From contig CAWFMY010000039.1 of assembly GCA_963816925.1 (NCBI GenBank), forward strand, positions 1 through 64,000: a stretch of 64,000 bases of DNA. The letters run 5' to 3'. The translations under genes and the position numbers were made by a program. This document shows, in pieces, positions 29,527 through 38,419 of the stretch; within the stretch, counting starts at the first letter, position 1, and every line of letters starts with the position of its first letter. A model generated the notes under the pieces. It did no database searches and was not told the origin of the DNA. It saw only the letters and a list, made by a program, of their open reading frames with translations. Source of the DNA: CAIWHR01 sp963816925 (GTDB taxonomy: Bacteria; Pseudomonadota; Gammaproteobacteria; Burkholderiales; Casimicrobiaceae).

Positions 29527-31578
29527 ATGGCGAACTACGTCACCGAACACATCCGCACGGTCGCGCTCGTCGGCCAGGGCGGGGCGGGCAAGACCACGCT
29601 CGCCGAGGCGCTGCTCCTGAAGTCGGGCATGATCAAGGAAGCGGGCGCGGTGGAGCGCGGCACGACCGTCGCCGATTTCGATCCTCTCGAAAAATCCTGG
29701 CAGCATTCGCTGCGCGCCTCGATCCTCCACGTCGATACGCAGGACACGCGGATCCACCTGGTCGACACGCCGGGTTTTCCGGATTTCCTCGGGCAGGCGA
29801 TCGGCGCGCTGGATGCGGTGGAAACCGCGGCGGTCGTCGTGAGCGCTCAATCCGGTGTCGAGATGGTCGCGTCCCGCATGATGGATTGGGCGGGCAAGCG
29901 CAGGCTCTGCCGCCTCGTCATCGTCAACAAGATCGACGCCGAGAACGTCGACCTGCCGAAGGTCCTGGCCGCGATCCAGGCCGCGTTCGGCCGCGAGTGC
30001 CTGCCGATCAACCTCCCTTCGGCCGGCGGCACGAAGGTCGTCGACTGCTTTTTCAATCCCGACGGGGAGTCGGATTTCTCCTCCGTCGCCGATGCGCACC
30101 GCGCGCTGGTCGACCAGGTCGTCGAAGTCGACGAGGAACTGATGTCGCTCTATCTCGAGCAGGGCGAGATCGAAGCGGGCCAGCTGCATGCGCCCTTCGA
30201 GAAGGCACTGCGTGAAGGGCATCTCGTTCCGGTCTGCTTCGTCTCGGCGAAGACCGGCGCCGGGGTCGCTCAACTCCTCGACGTTCTGGTGAAGCTCGCG
30301 CCGAATCCGACGGAAGGCAACCCTCCGCTGTTCTTCAAGGGCGAAGGCGACACGGCGCAGGAGTTCCGGTCGGAACCGGATCCGAAGAAGCACGTCCTCG
30401 CGCACGTGTTCAAGGTCGTCGTCGACCCGTTCGTCGGCAAGCTCGGCGTCTTCCGCGTGTACCAGGGAACGGTGACCAGGGACACGCAACTCTTCATCGG
30501 CGACGGCCGCAAGCCGTTCAAGGTGGGGCATCTCTTCCTCCTCCAGGGCGGCAAGAGCGTCGAGATGGATCGCGCGGTTCCCGGCGACATCGCGGCGGTG
30601 GCCAAGGTCGACGAGATCGATTTCGACTGCGTGCTGCACGACTCGCACGACGAGGACCACATCCACATGCGGCCGCTCGAGTTCCCGGTGCCGATGCACG
30701 GGGTCGCCATCACACCGAAAAAACGCGGCGACGAGCAGCGGATCTCCGACGTGCTCCACCGGATGATCGCCGAGGACCCGACGATCGTGGTCGAGCACGA
30801 CGCCACGACCAACGAGACGGTGCTGCGTGCGCTGGGCGACCTGCACCTGCGCTCGATCCTCGAGCGGATGTCGGCGCAGTTCAAGCTCGAGATCGACACC
30901 CGCCCGCCGCGGATCCCGTATCGCGAGACGATCACGGCGAACGCGGAGGGTTTCCACCGGCACAAGAAGCAGACCGGCGGCGCGGGGCAATTCGGCGAAG
31001 TGTCGCTGCGCGTCGAGCCGCGCCAGCGCGGCGCCGGCTTCGAGTTCGTCGACGCGACAAAAGGCGGCGTGATCCCGCACCAGTTCATGCCTGCCGTGCA
31101 GAAGGGTGTCGAGCAGGTGCTCGCGACCGGCGCCGTCGCGGGGTTTCCGCTGCAGGACGTGCGCGTGATCGTCCATGACGGCAAGCATCATCCGGTCGAC
31201 TCGAAGGAAGTGGCGTTCGTCTCCGCGGGCAAGAAGGCGTTCCTCGATGCGATCGAAAAGGCCCGCCCGATCGTGCTGGAGCCGATCGTCACCGTCGAGG
31301 TCATCTGTCCGGAGGGCAACACCGGCGACATCGCCGGCGATCTATCGTCACGGCGCGGCCAGGTGACCGGCACCACCGGCCTGCAGCCCGGCGTGATCGC
31401 GATCAGCGGTCTTGCGCCGCTGGTCGAGCTCGAGGGCTATTCGGCGCGCCTGAAGTCGGTCACCGGCGGACACGGCTCGTATTCGATGCAGCTGTCGCAC
31501 TACGAGCCGGCGCCGCCGATGCTGCAGCAGCAGCTCGCGACCGAATTCAAGAAGTCGCGCAAGCACGAAGAGGACTGA
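29527..31578 (+). CDS. Elongation factor G-like GTPase (EF-G paralogue)
   Basis: 683 residues with EF-G domain order. The P-loop is GQGGAGKTTLAEALL, the G3 motif DTPGFPDF, and the G4 motif VNKIDAEN. Domain IV has FHRHKKQTGGAGQFGEVSL, close to the EF-G block. The usual RGITI switch of canonical EF-G is replaced by TTVADFDPLEKSWQHSLRAS, so this belongs to the second EF-G group often called FusA2. Such paralogues bind GTP and ribosomes but are often not the main translocase. It stands alone, not in the str operon, and converges with the RnfD-like gene with only two bases between stops. Confidence 0.85.
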   Translation: MANYVTEHIRTVALVGQGGAGKTTLAEALLLKSGMIKEAGAVERGTTVADFDPLEKSWQHSLRASILHVDTQDTRIHLVDTPGFPDFLGQAIGALDAVETAAVVVSAQSGVEMVASRMMDWAGKRRLCRLVIVNKIDAENVDLPKVLAAIQAAFGRECLPINLPSAGGTKVVDCFFNPDGESDFSSVADAHRALVDQVVEVDEELMSLYLEQGEIEAGQLHAPFEKALREGHLVPVCFVSAKTGAGVAQLLDVLVKLAPNPTEGNPPLFFKGEGDTAQEFRSEPDPKKHVLAHVFKVVVDPFVGKLGVFRVYQGTVTRDTQLFIGDGRKPFKVGHLFLLQGGKSVEMDRAVPGDIAAVAKVDEIDFDCVLHDSHDEDHIHMRPLEFPVPMHGVAITPKKRGDEQRISDVLHRMIAEDPTIVVEHDATTNETVLRALGDLHLRSILERMSAQFKLEIDTRPPRIPYRETITANAEGFHRHKKQTGGAGQFGEVSLRVEPRQRGAGFEFVDATKGGVIPHQFMPAVQKGVEQVLATGAVAGFPLQDVRVIVHDGKHHPVDSKEVAFVSAGKKAFLDAIEKARPIVLEPIVTVEVICPEGNTGDIAGDLSSRRGQVTGTTGLQPGVIAISGLAPLVELEGYSARLKSVTGGHGSYSMQLSHYEPAPPMLQQQLATEFKKSRKHEED

Positions 31579-31580
31579 GC

Positions 31581-32445
31581 TCAGCGCCCGCCCGCGTTGT
31601 CGGGCATCGCTTCCCGGCGCCAGTTGAATTTCTCGCCGGGCCAGCGCCAGTCGATGAGCGGGACCAGCGGCGAGGCGAGGAACAGCGCCCACAGGAATCC
31701 GCTCGTCCGGAACAGCGCGAACTGCCAGGCGAACGCAAGCGCGGCGACGAGGATCGCGTAGCCGATGCGCGCGGAGCGCCGGTTCGGAATGGTCATCGGG
31801 TCGGAGATCATGAAGAACGCAAAGAGCAGCAGCCCGCCGTTCGTGAACTGATGCAGGAAGATCGTCCACGGCTGCCCGAGCCAGAGGACGCGCATGGCGA
31901 CGAGGCCGAGCCAGGCGGCCAGGAATACCCACGAGATGTCCCAGCGCCGCGCGCGCTGTGTCACGAGTCCGCCGAGCGCCACGAACCACCCGGCAAGCGC
32001 GACGTCGTTCCCCCACTGTCCCGGCGACACCCAGGCGCCCGGCAACAGCACGAGCGCCACGATGACGCCGAGATTGGCCGGGTTGAAGACGTGCTTCCCG
32101 TTGACGCGCAGCAGGAACTTGGCGGAGATCGCGATCACCGCGGCGAGCGGATGCACCCACAAGGTGTCGGAGCGCAGCAGGAGCGAGAGGCCGAAGCACG
32201 TGATGAGCGCCGACAGCGCGCCTTTGTGCTCGAGGTCGAGCGCTTTCAGCCACAGCCATTGCGTGACGAGACCGGCCGCGAATGTGAGCAGCATCTGCCG
32301 TGGATCGAGGGCAAAATCGCGGACGAGCACGCCGACGGTGAGCAGGACCGCCTGGAAGGCGATCTGGTAGAGGCGCGCATCGCGCGGGAGCGCTGCGCGG
32401 AGCCGGCTCCCCGGCGCGCCCGTCGCGACGTGGGCGGAGCGTCAC
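31581..32445 (-). CDS. RnfD/NqrB-like integral membrane protein, probable frameshift near start
   Basis: About 288 residues with six or more membrane helices (MLLTFAAGLVTQWLWL, HPLAAVIAISAKFLL, ILVAALAFAWQFAL and others). NGKHVFNPANLGVIVAL and FFMISDPMTIPNRR resemble RnfD/NqrB-family subunits, which in other systems carry flavin and move electrons across the membrane. GTG 32445 overlaps the upstream DUF2330 stop (GTGA), but the sequence RAALPRDARLYQIAFQAVLL lies in another frame, so a base is missing or extra near 32395-32430. GTG 32330 is the first in-frame start otherwise and would remove a helix. It is probably co-expressed with the DUF2330 gene. Confidence 0.7.
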
Positions 32446-33783
32446 TTCCACAGCACATCCCACCAGCGGTTCGCCGGCTGCGGGGCCAGCGCCATCTTCG
32501 CGCGGATCGCGTTGACGTCCCATCCGGTCAGCGCTGCGAGGGTGGCGGCTTCGCGTTCCTGCCGGCGAGCGACTTCCTCGAAATAGGCGGGCGCGGCGGA
32601 GCAGCTTGCGGGATCGCCGGTCCATGGGTGCCGCAGCACGTAGCGCGCCTGGAAGTTCTGGCGGTCGGCGGTTTCCTGGAACACGAGGTCCTCGGGAAGC
32701 GATTCGCGCGTGTAGCGCAAATGAAGCCGCGTCAGCATCACCGGCTGGCCGCCGCCGCGCGCGTTGCCTTGCGGGCCCAGCCAGAACACGCCGGCCTGCC
32801 GCAGCTCGTCCTGCGTGAGCGGATCGGCGGCGCAGGGATCGCACCACCCCATGTCCCAGAAGTATTCGGTGAAGATCGCGCGGTAGTCCTCGCGCGCGGC
32901 GTGGGTGTCGAACAGCGCCTTGTACGTCTGCGGGAATTCGCCGCGCACGAACGTCGGCAGGTCCATGTTCGCGGGCAGCTTCACGGTGCGGTAGTTCGTC
33001 GCCTCGACGCGACCCTGCGGCGTCAGCACGTAGAGCACGAGATCCTGCGGACCCTTCGCGTTCAGCATGCCGAGGCGGACCGGCAACATGAACTTCTCCG
33101 ACTCGAACGCGAATTGCAGCGGGCGCAGGTAAGCCACGCCGGTCTTCGCCTGTTCCTTCAGGTTGACCTTGGCGACGAAGAACTTCATGTTCTGGCGGAC
33201 GTACGGTTTCAGCGCCGCGCTCGCGCCTTTCGGGATCCGGTAGCCGTTTTCGACAAGCCACGTCTCGAGGCCGTCGGACTGCTTCGCCGACAGCATCACG
33301 ATGTCGTACTCGCCGACGGTGTACGCGGCTTCGACGGTGACCCCGAGCGCCTTGTCGCGGCGCGCCTCCTCTTTTGCGACCGACGCCGGCATCGGCGGAG
33401 TTGAGGCCGCCGATCGCGCGCGATTTCATCAATACGCACGGATCCGGATCGAAATACTCGGCAAGGCGCGGCGCGCTGTAGGCGTCGATGCGCTCGAAGA
33501 GCTTGCGATCGCCAATGTGGATCTGGTCGCGCCCGAGCACCTTCGGCACGGGCACGACCAGCGCGAACTCGGTCAGCGCGCCCTTGTAGTCGTTGGCCAT
33601 GCTGATGACCGTCTTGCCTTCGCGGCGGACCAGGATCACCTGCGACGCCTCGTTGAAGAGGCCGGCGTCCGCCTTGCCGACATAGAAGCCGCAAAACGCC
33701 GCGGCGGGAGTTGCACCGATGAGAAAAGCGAGCACGGCGACCACGATGAGCCAGGCGCCGGCACGGGCGGCAAAGGACGGCAT
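32442..33783 (-). CDS. DUF2330 family exported protein, one apparent frameshift
   Basis: About 446 residues. A signal peptide ends near ATPAAA, and the mature protein starts FCGFYVGKADAGLFNEASQVILVRR, then ISMANDYKGALTEFALVVPVP, the DUF2330 signature. The frame breaks near 33390-33400 (after GGLNSA) and continues with SVAKEEARRDKALGVTVEAAY to the end DVLWK. Two cysteines in GWCDPCAADP and one in PASCSAAPAY may be redox-active or bind metal. No function is established for the domain. Its stop overlaps the start of the RnfD-like gene, so the two are likely partners in one envelope process. Confidence 0.75.
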
Positions 33784-33851
33784 GCGAACCTCCGGAGAAG
33801 GGGCGATGCCGTTGCCAACGGGCGGAAGCGGCGTCCGGGGTTAATCCCGCT

Positions 33852-34352
33852 TCAACGCGGCGTGCCGCCGGCGGTCTTGGCGGCCGGGATGCCGACCCGG
33901 GTTTCGTCGAACACGCGATCCACGCCCGGAACCGTTTTCACGAAATTGACGAGCGCCTCGCGCTGCGACTTCGACCGCACGCAACCTTCGAGGGTCACGA
34001 ATCGCCGGGTCGTGGTGACCGCCACCGAGGTGCCGGCGAAGCGCTTGTCCTGGGCGATCGCCACGCTGACGCGATCGTTCACTTCCGGGTCGCGCCGGTA
34101 CGCTCCGCCGGGTTCGCAGCGCCCTTCGAGCGCGCAGTACGTGCCGCGCTCGGCGCGCTCGTGGGCGACGATGCGCATCTGCTCCGGCGTCAGGAGCCGC
34201 GGCGATGCCGCCGGGCACCCCTTGTATCCGCTCGTCGCCTGCGCGAACGGATCGAGCTGCACGAGGCTCGCGTCGGCGGCGAAGGCATGGCCCGCGAACG
34301 CAATCGCGGCAAGCGGCGCAAGGCGGCACGAGACGAATGCAGGTCCTCTCAT
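33852..34352 (-). CDS. BON-domain periplasmic protein
   Basis: 166 residues with a signal peptide (LAPLAAIAFAGHAFA). The C-terminal 70 residues form a BON domain (RVSVAIAQDKRFAGTSVAVTTTRRFVTLEGCV and VPGVDRVFDETRV), a fold that binds phospholipid or envelope surfaces. The middle contains TPEQMRIVAHERAERGTYCALEGRCEPGGAY with paired cysteines. The ATG overlaps the phosphatase stop (ATGA), so it is translated after the PhoD-like gene. Exact role unknown; an envelope-stress or membrane-integrity role would be typical of BON proteins. Confidence 0.7.
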   Translation of the reverse strand: MRGPAFVSCRLAPLAAIAFAGHAFAADASLVQLDPFAQATSGYKGCPAASPRLLTPEQMRIVAHERAERGTYCALEGRCEPGGAYRRDPEVNDRVSVAIAQDKRFAGTSVAVTTTRRFVTLEGCVRSKSQREALVNFVKTVPGVDRVFDETRVGIPAAKTAGGTPR

Positions 34353-35704
34353 GGGGTCGCGCGCGGGAAGCGCAGGTCGTTGGCGGCGATCTCGTGGCGC
34401 CAGAGCAATGTTCCTTCCGTGTCGTGCGCCTCGAAGGCGATCCGACGATTGTTGCCGGGACCAAAGACGCGGAGGAGACCGAACTGGCGCTTCACGACGA
34501 GCGTCCCCGGCACGACATCGGGATTGGCGGTGTCCGCCTTGTCGAGGCGCGCCGGCGGACGCGAGGTCAACGGGCTCGACGTGAATTCGTACAGCGGATA
34601 GGCACCCGCGCGCTCGATCTTCAGCAGCTCGCCGAAGTGCCGGTCGCCCGAGAGAAATATCACGCCCTCGATCCGCTCGCGCGCGAGCCACTCGGCGAAC
34701 GCCGTCCGCTCCGCCGCGAACTGATGCCAGCCTTCGAAGCGCGACGCGCGATGCCAGAACTGGCTGCCGCCCGCGACGACCTTGATCGCGGACCGCGGCG
34801 CTGCGACGAGCGCCTGCTTCAGCCATTCGAGCTGGCGCGCGCCGAACATGGTCTTGTCGGGTCCGTCGGGCCAGCGGTTGGGCGAACGGTAGTAGCGGTC
34901 GTCGAGCAGGAAGAACTGCACGTCACCGTAGCGTGCGAAGCCGAAGGCGCCGGGCACGTCGGGGAGGCCGAAGCTCGTGTTCGGCCAGTAGCGCTGGAAG
35001 AGCTTCAGCGTTTCGCCCTTGAGCGCGTACGACGTGTCCGAGTCGTTCGGGCCGTAATCGTGGTCGTCCCAGATCGCGAGCTGCGTGGTCGCGGTGAGCA
35101 GTTGCTGCAGCGGCGCGAAGCTCCGCTGGCGGCGGTATCGCGCGGCCATCGCCGCCGGGTCGTAGAGGTCGGGCTGCTGCAGGTACAGGTTGTCGCCGAG
35201 CCACAGCATCATATCGGGACGCGCGGAGGCGATGGCGTCGAAGATCCCGAAGCCACCGCCGTAGTCCTGGCTGGACCACCGTGGGTCCGGGTCCGCGAGA
35301 AAGAAGCATGAGCCGAACGCGATCGTCAGGTCGACGGCGTCGGCGGGTTTCGCCCACGAGGGCTGCGCACGGATCGTCGCGCTTCGACGTTCGGCGCCGG
35401 CGTCCACATGGTAGTCCGCTGTCGCGCCAGGCCGCAGGCCGGTGAGGCGGGCGACGACGACGTTGTCGGCGGCGGCCGATGTCGCAAGCTCCATCTGCCG
35501 TTCGTTGGCCTCGCCTGCGGGGCGCCAGCCGACGATTACCGTCGCCGGGGCATCCGTCTGGATCCACAGCGTCGCACTGGTGAGCTCCGCCGGCCCGTGC
35601 ATGACCACGAGGCCCGCCACGGCCGGCCATGCGGCCGCCGCGAGCGCCACCAGCGCGACGAAAATCGCGGTGCGCGCGGGGCGTGGTCGACGAACGAACG
35701 GCAT
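34349..35704 (-). CDS. phoD: PhoD-like alkaline phosphatase/phosphodiesterase
   Basis: 451 residues with an N-terminal hydrophobic segment (AIFVALVALAAAAWPAVAG), probably a signal peptide. A fibronectin-like N-terminal domain (GPAELTSATLWIQTDAPATVIVGW) precedes the metallophosphatase core: FGSCFF, MMLWLGDNLYLQQPDLYD, WDDHDYGPNDSD, and FLSGDRHFGELL. These supply the metal ligands used by PhoD enzymes to release phosphate from esters outside the cytoplasm. The start at 35704 places the signal peptide at the N-terminus; the open frame further upstream is antisense to yqgE. Divergent from yqgE across 76 bases. Confidence 0.83.
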   Translation of the reverse strand: MPFVRRPRPARTAIFVALVALAAAAWPAVAGLVVMHGPAELTSATLWIQTDAPATVIVGWRPAGEANERQMELATSAAADNVVVARLTGLRPGATADYHVDAGAERRSATIRAQPSWAKPADAVDLTIAFGSCFFLADPDPRWSSQDYGGGFGIFDAIASARPDMMLWLGDNLYLQQPDLYDPAAMAARYRRQRSFAPLQQLLTATTQLAIWDDHDYGPNDSDTSYALKGETLKLFQRYWPNTSFGLPDVPGAFGFARYGDVQFFLLDDRYYRSPNRWPDGPDKTMFGARQLEWLKQALVAAPRSAIKVVAGGSQFWHRASRFEGWHQFAAERTAFAEWLARERIEGVIFLSGDRHFGELLKIERAGAYPLYEFTSSPLTSRPPARLDKADTANPDVVPGTLVVKRQFGLLRVFGPGNNRRIAFEAHDTEGTLLWRHEIAANDLRFPRATP

Positions 35705-35780
35705 GGTGGACGCGGGAACGCGGGCACGCTTCCCGGGGCGCCAATTGTGCGGGGAGGGGGCGCAGATTACAATTCGACCC

Positions 35781-36347
35781 ATGGCCGGGCCGACCGCCAA
35801 CTTCACGCACCACTTCCTGATCGCCATGCCGGCGATGGCCGATCCCAATTTCGCGCACACCTTGACGTTCGTGTGCGAGCACAACAAGGACGGCGCGCTC
35901 GGCATCGTCGTCAACAAGCCGACCGACATGATGCTGGCGACCCTGTTCGAGCAGATCGACGTACCGCTCGCGAACGCCGACGTCGGCAAGACGCCGGTGC
36001 ATTTCGGGGGGCCCGTCCAGATCGACCGCGGCTTCGTGCTGCACCGCCCGCTCGGCAATTGGCAGTCCACGCTCGCGATCGGCGACAACATCGGCCTCAC
36101 GACGTCGAAGGACGTGCTGGAAGCCGTGGCCCGCGGCGAGGGGCCGACGAGCGTGCTGGTGTCGCTGGGCTACGCGGGATGGTCGGCCGGCCAGCTCGAG
36201 CAGGAAATCGCGCAGAACGCGTGGCTCACCGTCGAGGCCGATGCGGACGTGCTGTTCGAGACCCCGGTGGAAGCCCGGCTCCCTGCGGCGATGCGGCTCC
36301 TCGGCATCGACTTCTCGCGACTGTCCGACGCCGTCGGTCACGCGTGA
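35781..36347 (+). CDS. yqgE: YqgE/AlgH family protein
   Basis: 188 residues beginning with NFTHHFLIAMPAMADPNFAHTLTFVCEHNKDGALGIVVNKP, the family signature, and later VHFGGPVQIDRGFVLHRP and SLGYAGWSAGQLEQEI. Function is not settled; relatives were linked to transcription control (AlgH). ATG 35781 follows TACAAT (35768-35773), a possible -10 box only eight bases upstream. First gene of yqgE-ruvX-pyrR-pyrB-pyrC', a common gammaproteobacterial and betaproteobacterial order. Confidence 0.9.
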   Translation: MAGPTANFTHHFLIAMPAMADPNFAHTLTFVCEHNKDGALGIVVNKPTDMMLATLFEQIDVPLANADVGKTPVHFGGPVQIDRGFVLHRPLGNWQSTLAIGDNIGLTTSKDVLEAVARGEGPTSVLVSLGYAGWSAGQLEQEIAQNAWLTVEADADVLFETPVEARLPAAMRLLGIDFSRLSDAVGHA

Positions 36348-36350
36348 CGC

Positions 36351-36812
36351 TTGAATTCCCAAACGCGCGCGGACGAGGGAACGGTGCTCGCGTTCGATTT
36401 CGGGACGCGCAAGATCGGCGTCGCTTTCGGCAACCGGCTGGTGCGTGTCGCGCACCCGCTGACGACGATTCGCGGCGAGGCGGCGGCCGCCCGGTTCGCG
36501 GCGATCGCGGCGCTGGTGGCGGAATGGCAGCCGCAGGCGCTGATCGTCGGGCGGCCGGTGCATGCGGACGGCACGCCGCACGAGGTCACCGCGCAAGCCG
36601 AGCGTTTCGCGCGCTCGCTCGAGGGACGCCATGGGTTGCCGGTGATGCGCGTTGACGAGCGCTACACGACGCAGGCGGCCGACGCCCGGTTGCGCGACTC
36701 CGGCGTTCGCGGCGCGGCGCGCGCGGAGGCGCGCGATGCCGTCGCGGCGCAATTGATCCTTCAATCCTGGTTCGACGACGAGCAAAGCAAAGCGACCCGT
36801 GACCTTGCCTGA
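36351..36812 (+). CDS. ruvX: RuvX/YqgF family Holliday-junction resolvase-like nuclease
   Basis: 153 residues with the RNase H-like fold: LAFDFGTRKIGVAFGN holds the first catalytic Asp, ALIVGRPVHADGTPHE the middle block, and RVDERYTTQAADARL the DER motif. Relatives process 16S rRNA precursor ends and/or resolve junctions. It starts at TTG 36351, three bases after yqgE, with no good ATG or GTG near. Its last 14 bases overlap the pyrR start, so the genes are translated together. Confidence 0.9.
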   Translation: MNSQTRADEGTVLAFDFGTRKIGVAFGNRLVRVAHPLTTIRGEAAAARFAAIAALVAEWQPQALIVGRPVHADGTPHEVTAQAERFARSLEGRHGLPVMRVDERYTTQAADARLRDSGVRGAARAEARDAVAAQLILQSWFDDEQSKATRDLA

Positions 36813-37311
36813 TGCCGAGCAGACGCTCGCCGCGCTCGTGGAAACGATGCGGGGCGCGGTGGCGTTCGATGCTCGGTTCGTCGGCATTTACTCGGGCGGC
36901 GCGTGGCTCGCCGACCGCCTGGCGCAGGCGATCCCGGGCGACCATGCCATCGGCTACATCGACGTCTCCTACTATCGCGACGATTTCAACCGCACCGGGT
37001 TGAAACCCGCCGTCAAGGCGAGCGAGATTCCATTCGAGGTCGAGGGCGCGACCATCGTGCTCGTCGATGACGTGCTTTTCACGGGTCGCAGCGTGCGCGC
37101 GGCGATCAACGAGCTCTTCGATTACGGGCGCCCGGCCGCGATCGAGCTTGCCGTGCTGATCGACCGGGGCGGCCGCGAGCTGCCGATCGAGGCGACGTGG
37201 GCCGGAACGCGGCTCGCGGTGGCGCGCGACGTGTCGATCGTGCTCTCGCGCGACGACGACGGGCGCCTCGCGCTGTCCACCGAGGCGGCGCCGGAGGCGG
37301 GCCGTGCGTGA
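36799..37311 (+). CDS. pyrR: PyrR bifunctional regulator/uracil phosphoribosyltransferase
   Basis: 170 residues of the phosphoribosyltransferase fold. The PRPP-binding motif is VLVDDVLFTGRSVRAA (about residues 93-108), and YIDVSYYRDDFNR is typical of PyrR. Family members bind uridine nucleotides and either attenuate pyr transcripts or act as uracil phosphoribosyltransferase; outside Firmicutes the regulatory role is less certain. GTG 36799 overlaps ruvX by 14 bases, and its end overlaps pyrB by 8 bases. I see no pyr attenuator upstream of the operon. Confidence 0.9.
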   Translation: MTLPDAEQTLAALVETMRGAVAFDARFVGIYSGGAWLADRLAQAIPGDHAIGYIDVSYYRDDFNRTGLKPAVKASEIPFEVEGATIVLVDDVLFTGRSVRAAINELFDYGRPAAIELAVLIDRGGRELPIEATWAGTRLAVARDVSIVLSRDDDGRLALSTEAAPEAGRA

Positions 37312-38263
37312 CCCGCAGCTCGCGGCGGACGGCTCGCTCGCGCACCTTCTCACGCTGGAGGGGCTGCCCGCGGAAATCATCGTCGGCATCCTCGACGCCG
37401 CCGTGCCCTTCGCGTCGATTTCAGAGCGCGACGTGAAGAAGGTTCCGCTGTTGCGGGGACGTTCGGTGTTCAACCTGTTCTTCGAGAATTCGACGCGCAC
37501 GCGCACGACGTTCGAGATCGCGGCGAAGCGGCTGTCGGCCGACGTCATCAACCTCAACATCGGCTTCTCGTCGACGAGCAAGGGCGAGACGCTGCTCGAC
37601 ACGGTCGACAACCTGGTGGCGATGAACGCCGACATGTTCGTCGTCCGCCATTCGCAGTCGGGCGCGCCGCACCTCATCGCCGCGCATCTCAACCGCACGG
37701 GCCGCGGGCACGTCCGCGTCATCAACGCCGGCGACGGCCGCCACGCGCACCCGACACAGGGCCTGCTCGACCTCTTCACGATTCGCCACTACAAGCAGGA
37801 TTTCCGCAATCTCACGGTCGCGATCGTCGGCGACGTGCTGCATTCGCGGGTCGCGCGCTCGCTGATCCACGGCCTCACGACGCTCGGCACGGCCGAAGTG
37901 CGCGCGATCGGGCCGAAGACGTTGCTGCCGACGGCGGTGCAGGCGATGGGCGTGCAGGTCCATCACGACATGCGCACGGGGCTCGCCGGCTGCGACGTCG
38001 TCGTGATGCTGCGGCTGCAGAGCGAGCGGATGAAGGGCGCGCTGCTGCCGTCGGCGGGCGAATATTTCAAGCACTACGGCCTCACGCAGGAAAAGCTCGC
38101 GGTCGCGAAGCCCGACGCGATCGTCATGCACCCGGGCCCCATGAACCGCGGCATCGAGATCGATTCCTCCGTCGCGGACGGCGACCGGTCGGTGATCCTG
38201 CCGCAGGTGACGTTCGGCATCGCGGTGCGGATGGCGGTGATGAGCATGCTCGCAGGCTCATGA
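37304..38263 (+). CDS. pyrB: Aspartate carbamoyltransferase catalytic subunit
   Basis: 319 residues. It joins carbamoyl phosphate to aspartate, the committed step of pyrimidine synthesis. The carbamoyl-phosphate site is FFENSTRTRTTFEIA, with RHSQSGAPH, HPTQGLLDLFTI and VMHPGPMNRGIEI completing the active site. GTG 37304 overlaps pyrR. No pyrI gene follows; instead an inactive dihydroorotase-like gene does, matching the Pseudomonas-type ATCase in which PyrB needs a PyrC' partner. Confidence 0.93.
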   Translation: MRDPQLAADGSLAHLLTLEGLPAEIIVGILDAAVPFASISERDVKKVPLLRGRSVFNLFFENSTRTRTTFEIAAKRLSADVINLNIGFSSTSKGETLLDTVDNLVAMNADMFVVRHSQSGAPHLIAAHLNRTGRGHVRVINAGDGRHAHPTQGLLDLFTIRHYKQDFRNLTVAIVGDVLHSRVARSLIHGLTTLGTAEVRAIGPKTLLPTAVQAMGVQVHHDMRTGLAGCDVVVMLRLQSERMKGALLPSAGEYFKHYGLTQEKLAVAKPDAIVMHPGPMNRGIEIDSSVADGDRSVILPQVTFGIAVRMAVMSMLAGS

Positions 38264-38267
38264 ACGG

Positions 38268-38414
38268 CCCCCACGCTCACTCCGTTCGCTGCCCCCTGAG
38301 GGGGCGCACAGTGCCCTTCGGGCGGCCGGGCGGGCATTGCAACGACCCCCACGCTCACTTTGTTCGCTGCCCCCCGAGGGGGCGCACAGTGCCCTTCGGG
38401 CGGCCGGGCGGGCA
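38268..38414. repeat. Two direct copies of a 69-bp G/C-rich palindromic element
   Basis: Copies at 38268-38336 and 38346-38414 differ at three positions. Each contains a hairpin, GCCCCC-TGA-GGGGGC (38291-38305) or GCCCCC-CGA-GGGGGC (38369-38383), then GCCC-TTC-GGGC (38313-38323 in copy one). Similar sequences are scattered between genes in many Burkholderiales. The pair fills the gap between pyrB and pyrC' and could slow or end transcription there. Confidence 0.75.
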
Positions 38415-38419
38415 CTGAC

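Noticed and set aside
38268..38414. A CRISPR-like array
   Set aside because: There are only two copies of a 69-bp unit with a nine-base gap and no cas gene; it fits a palindromic intergenic repeat.
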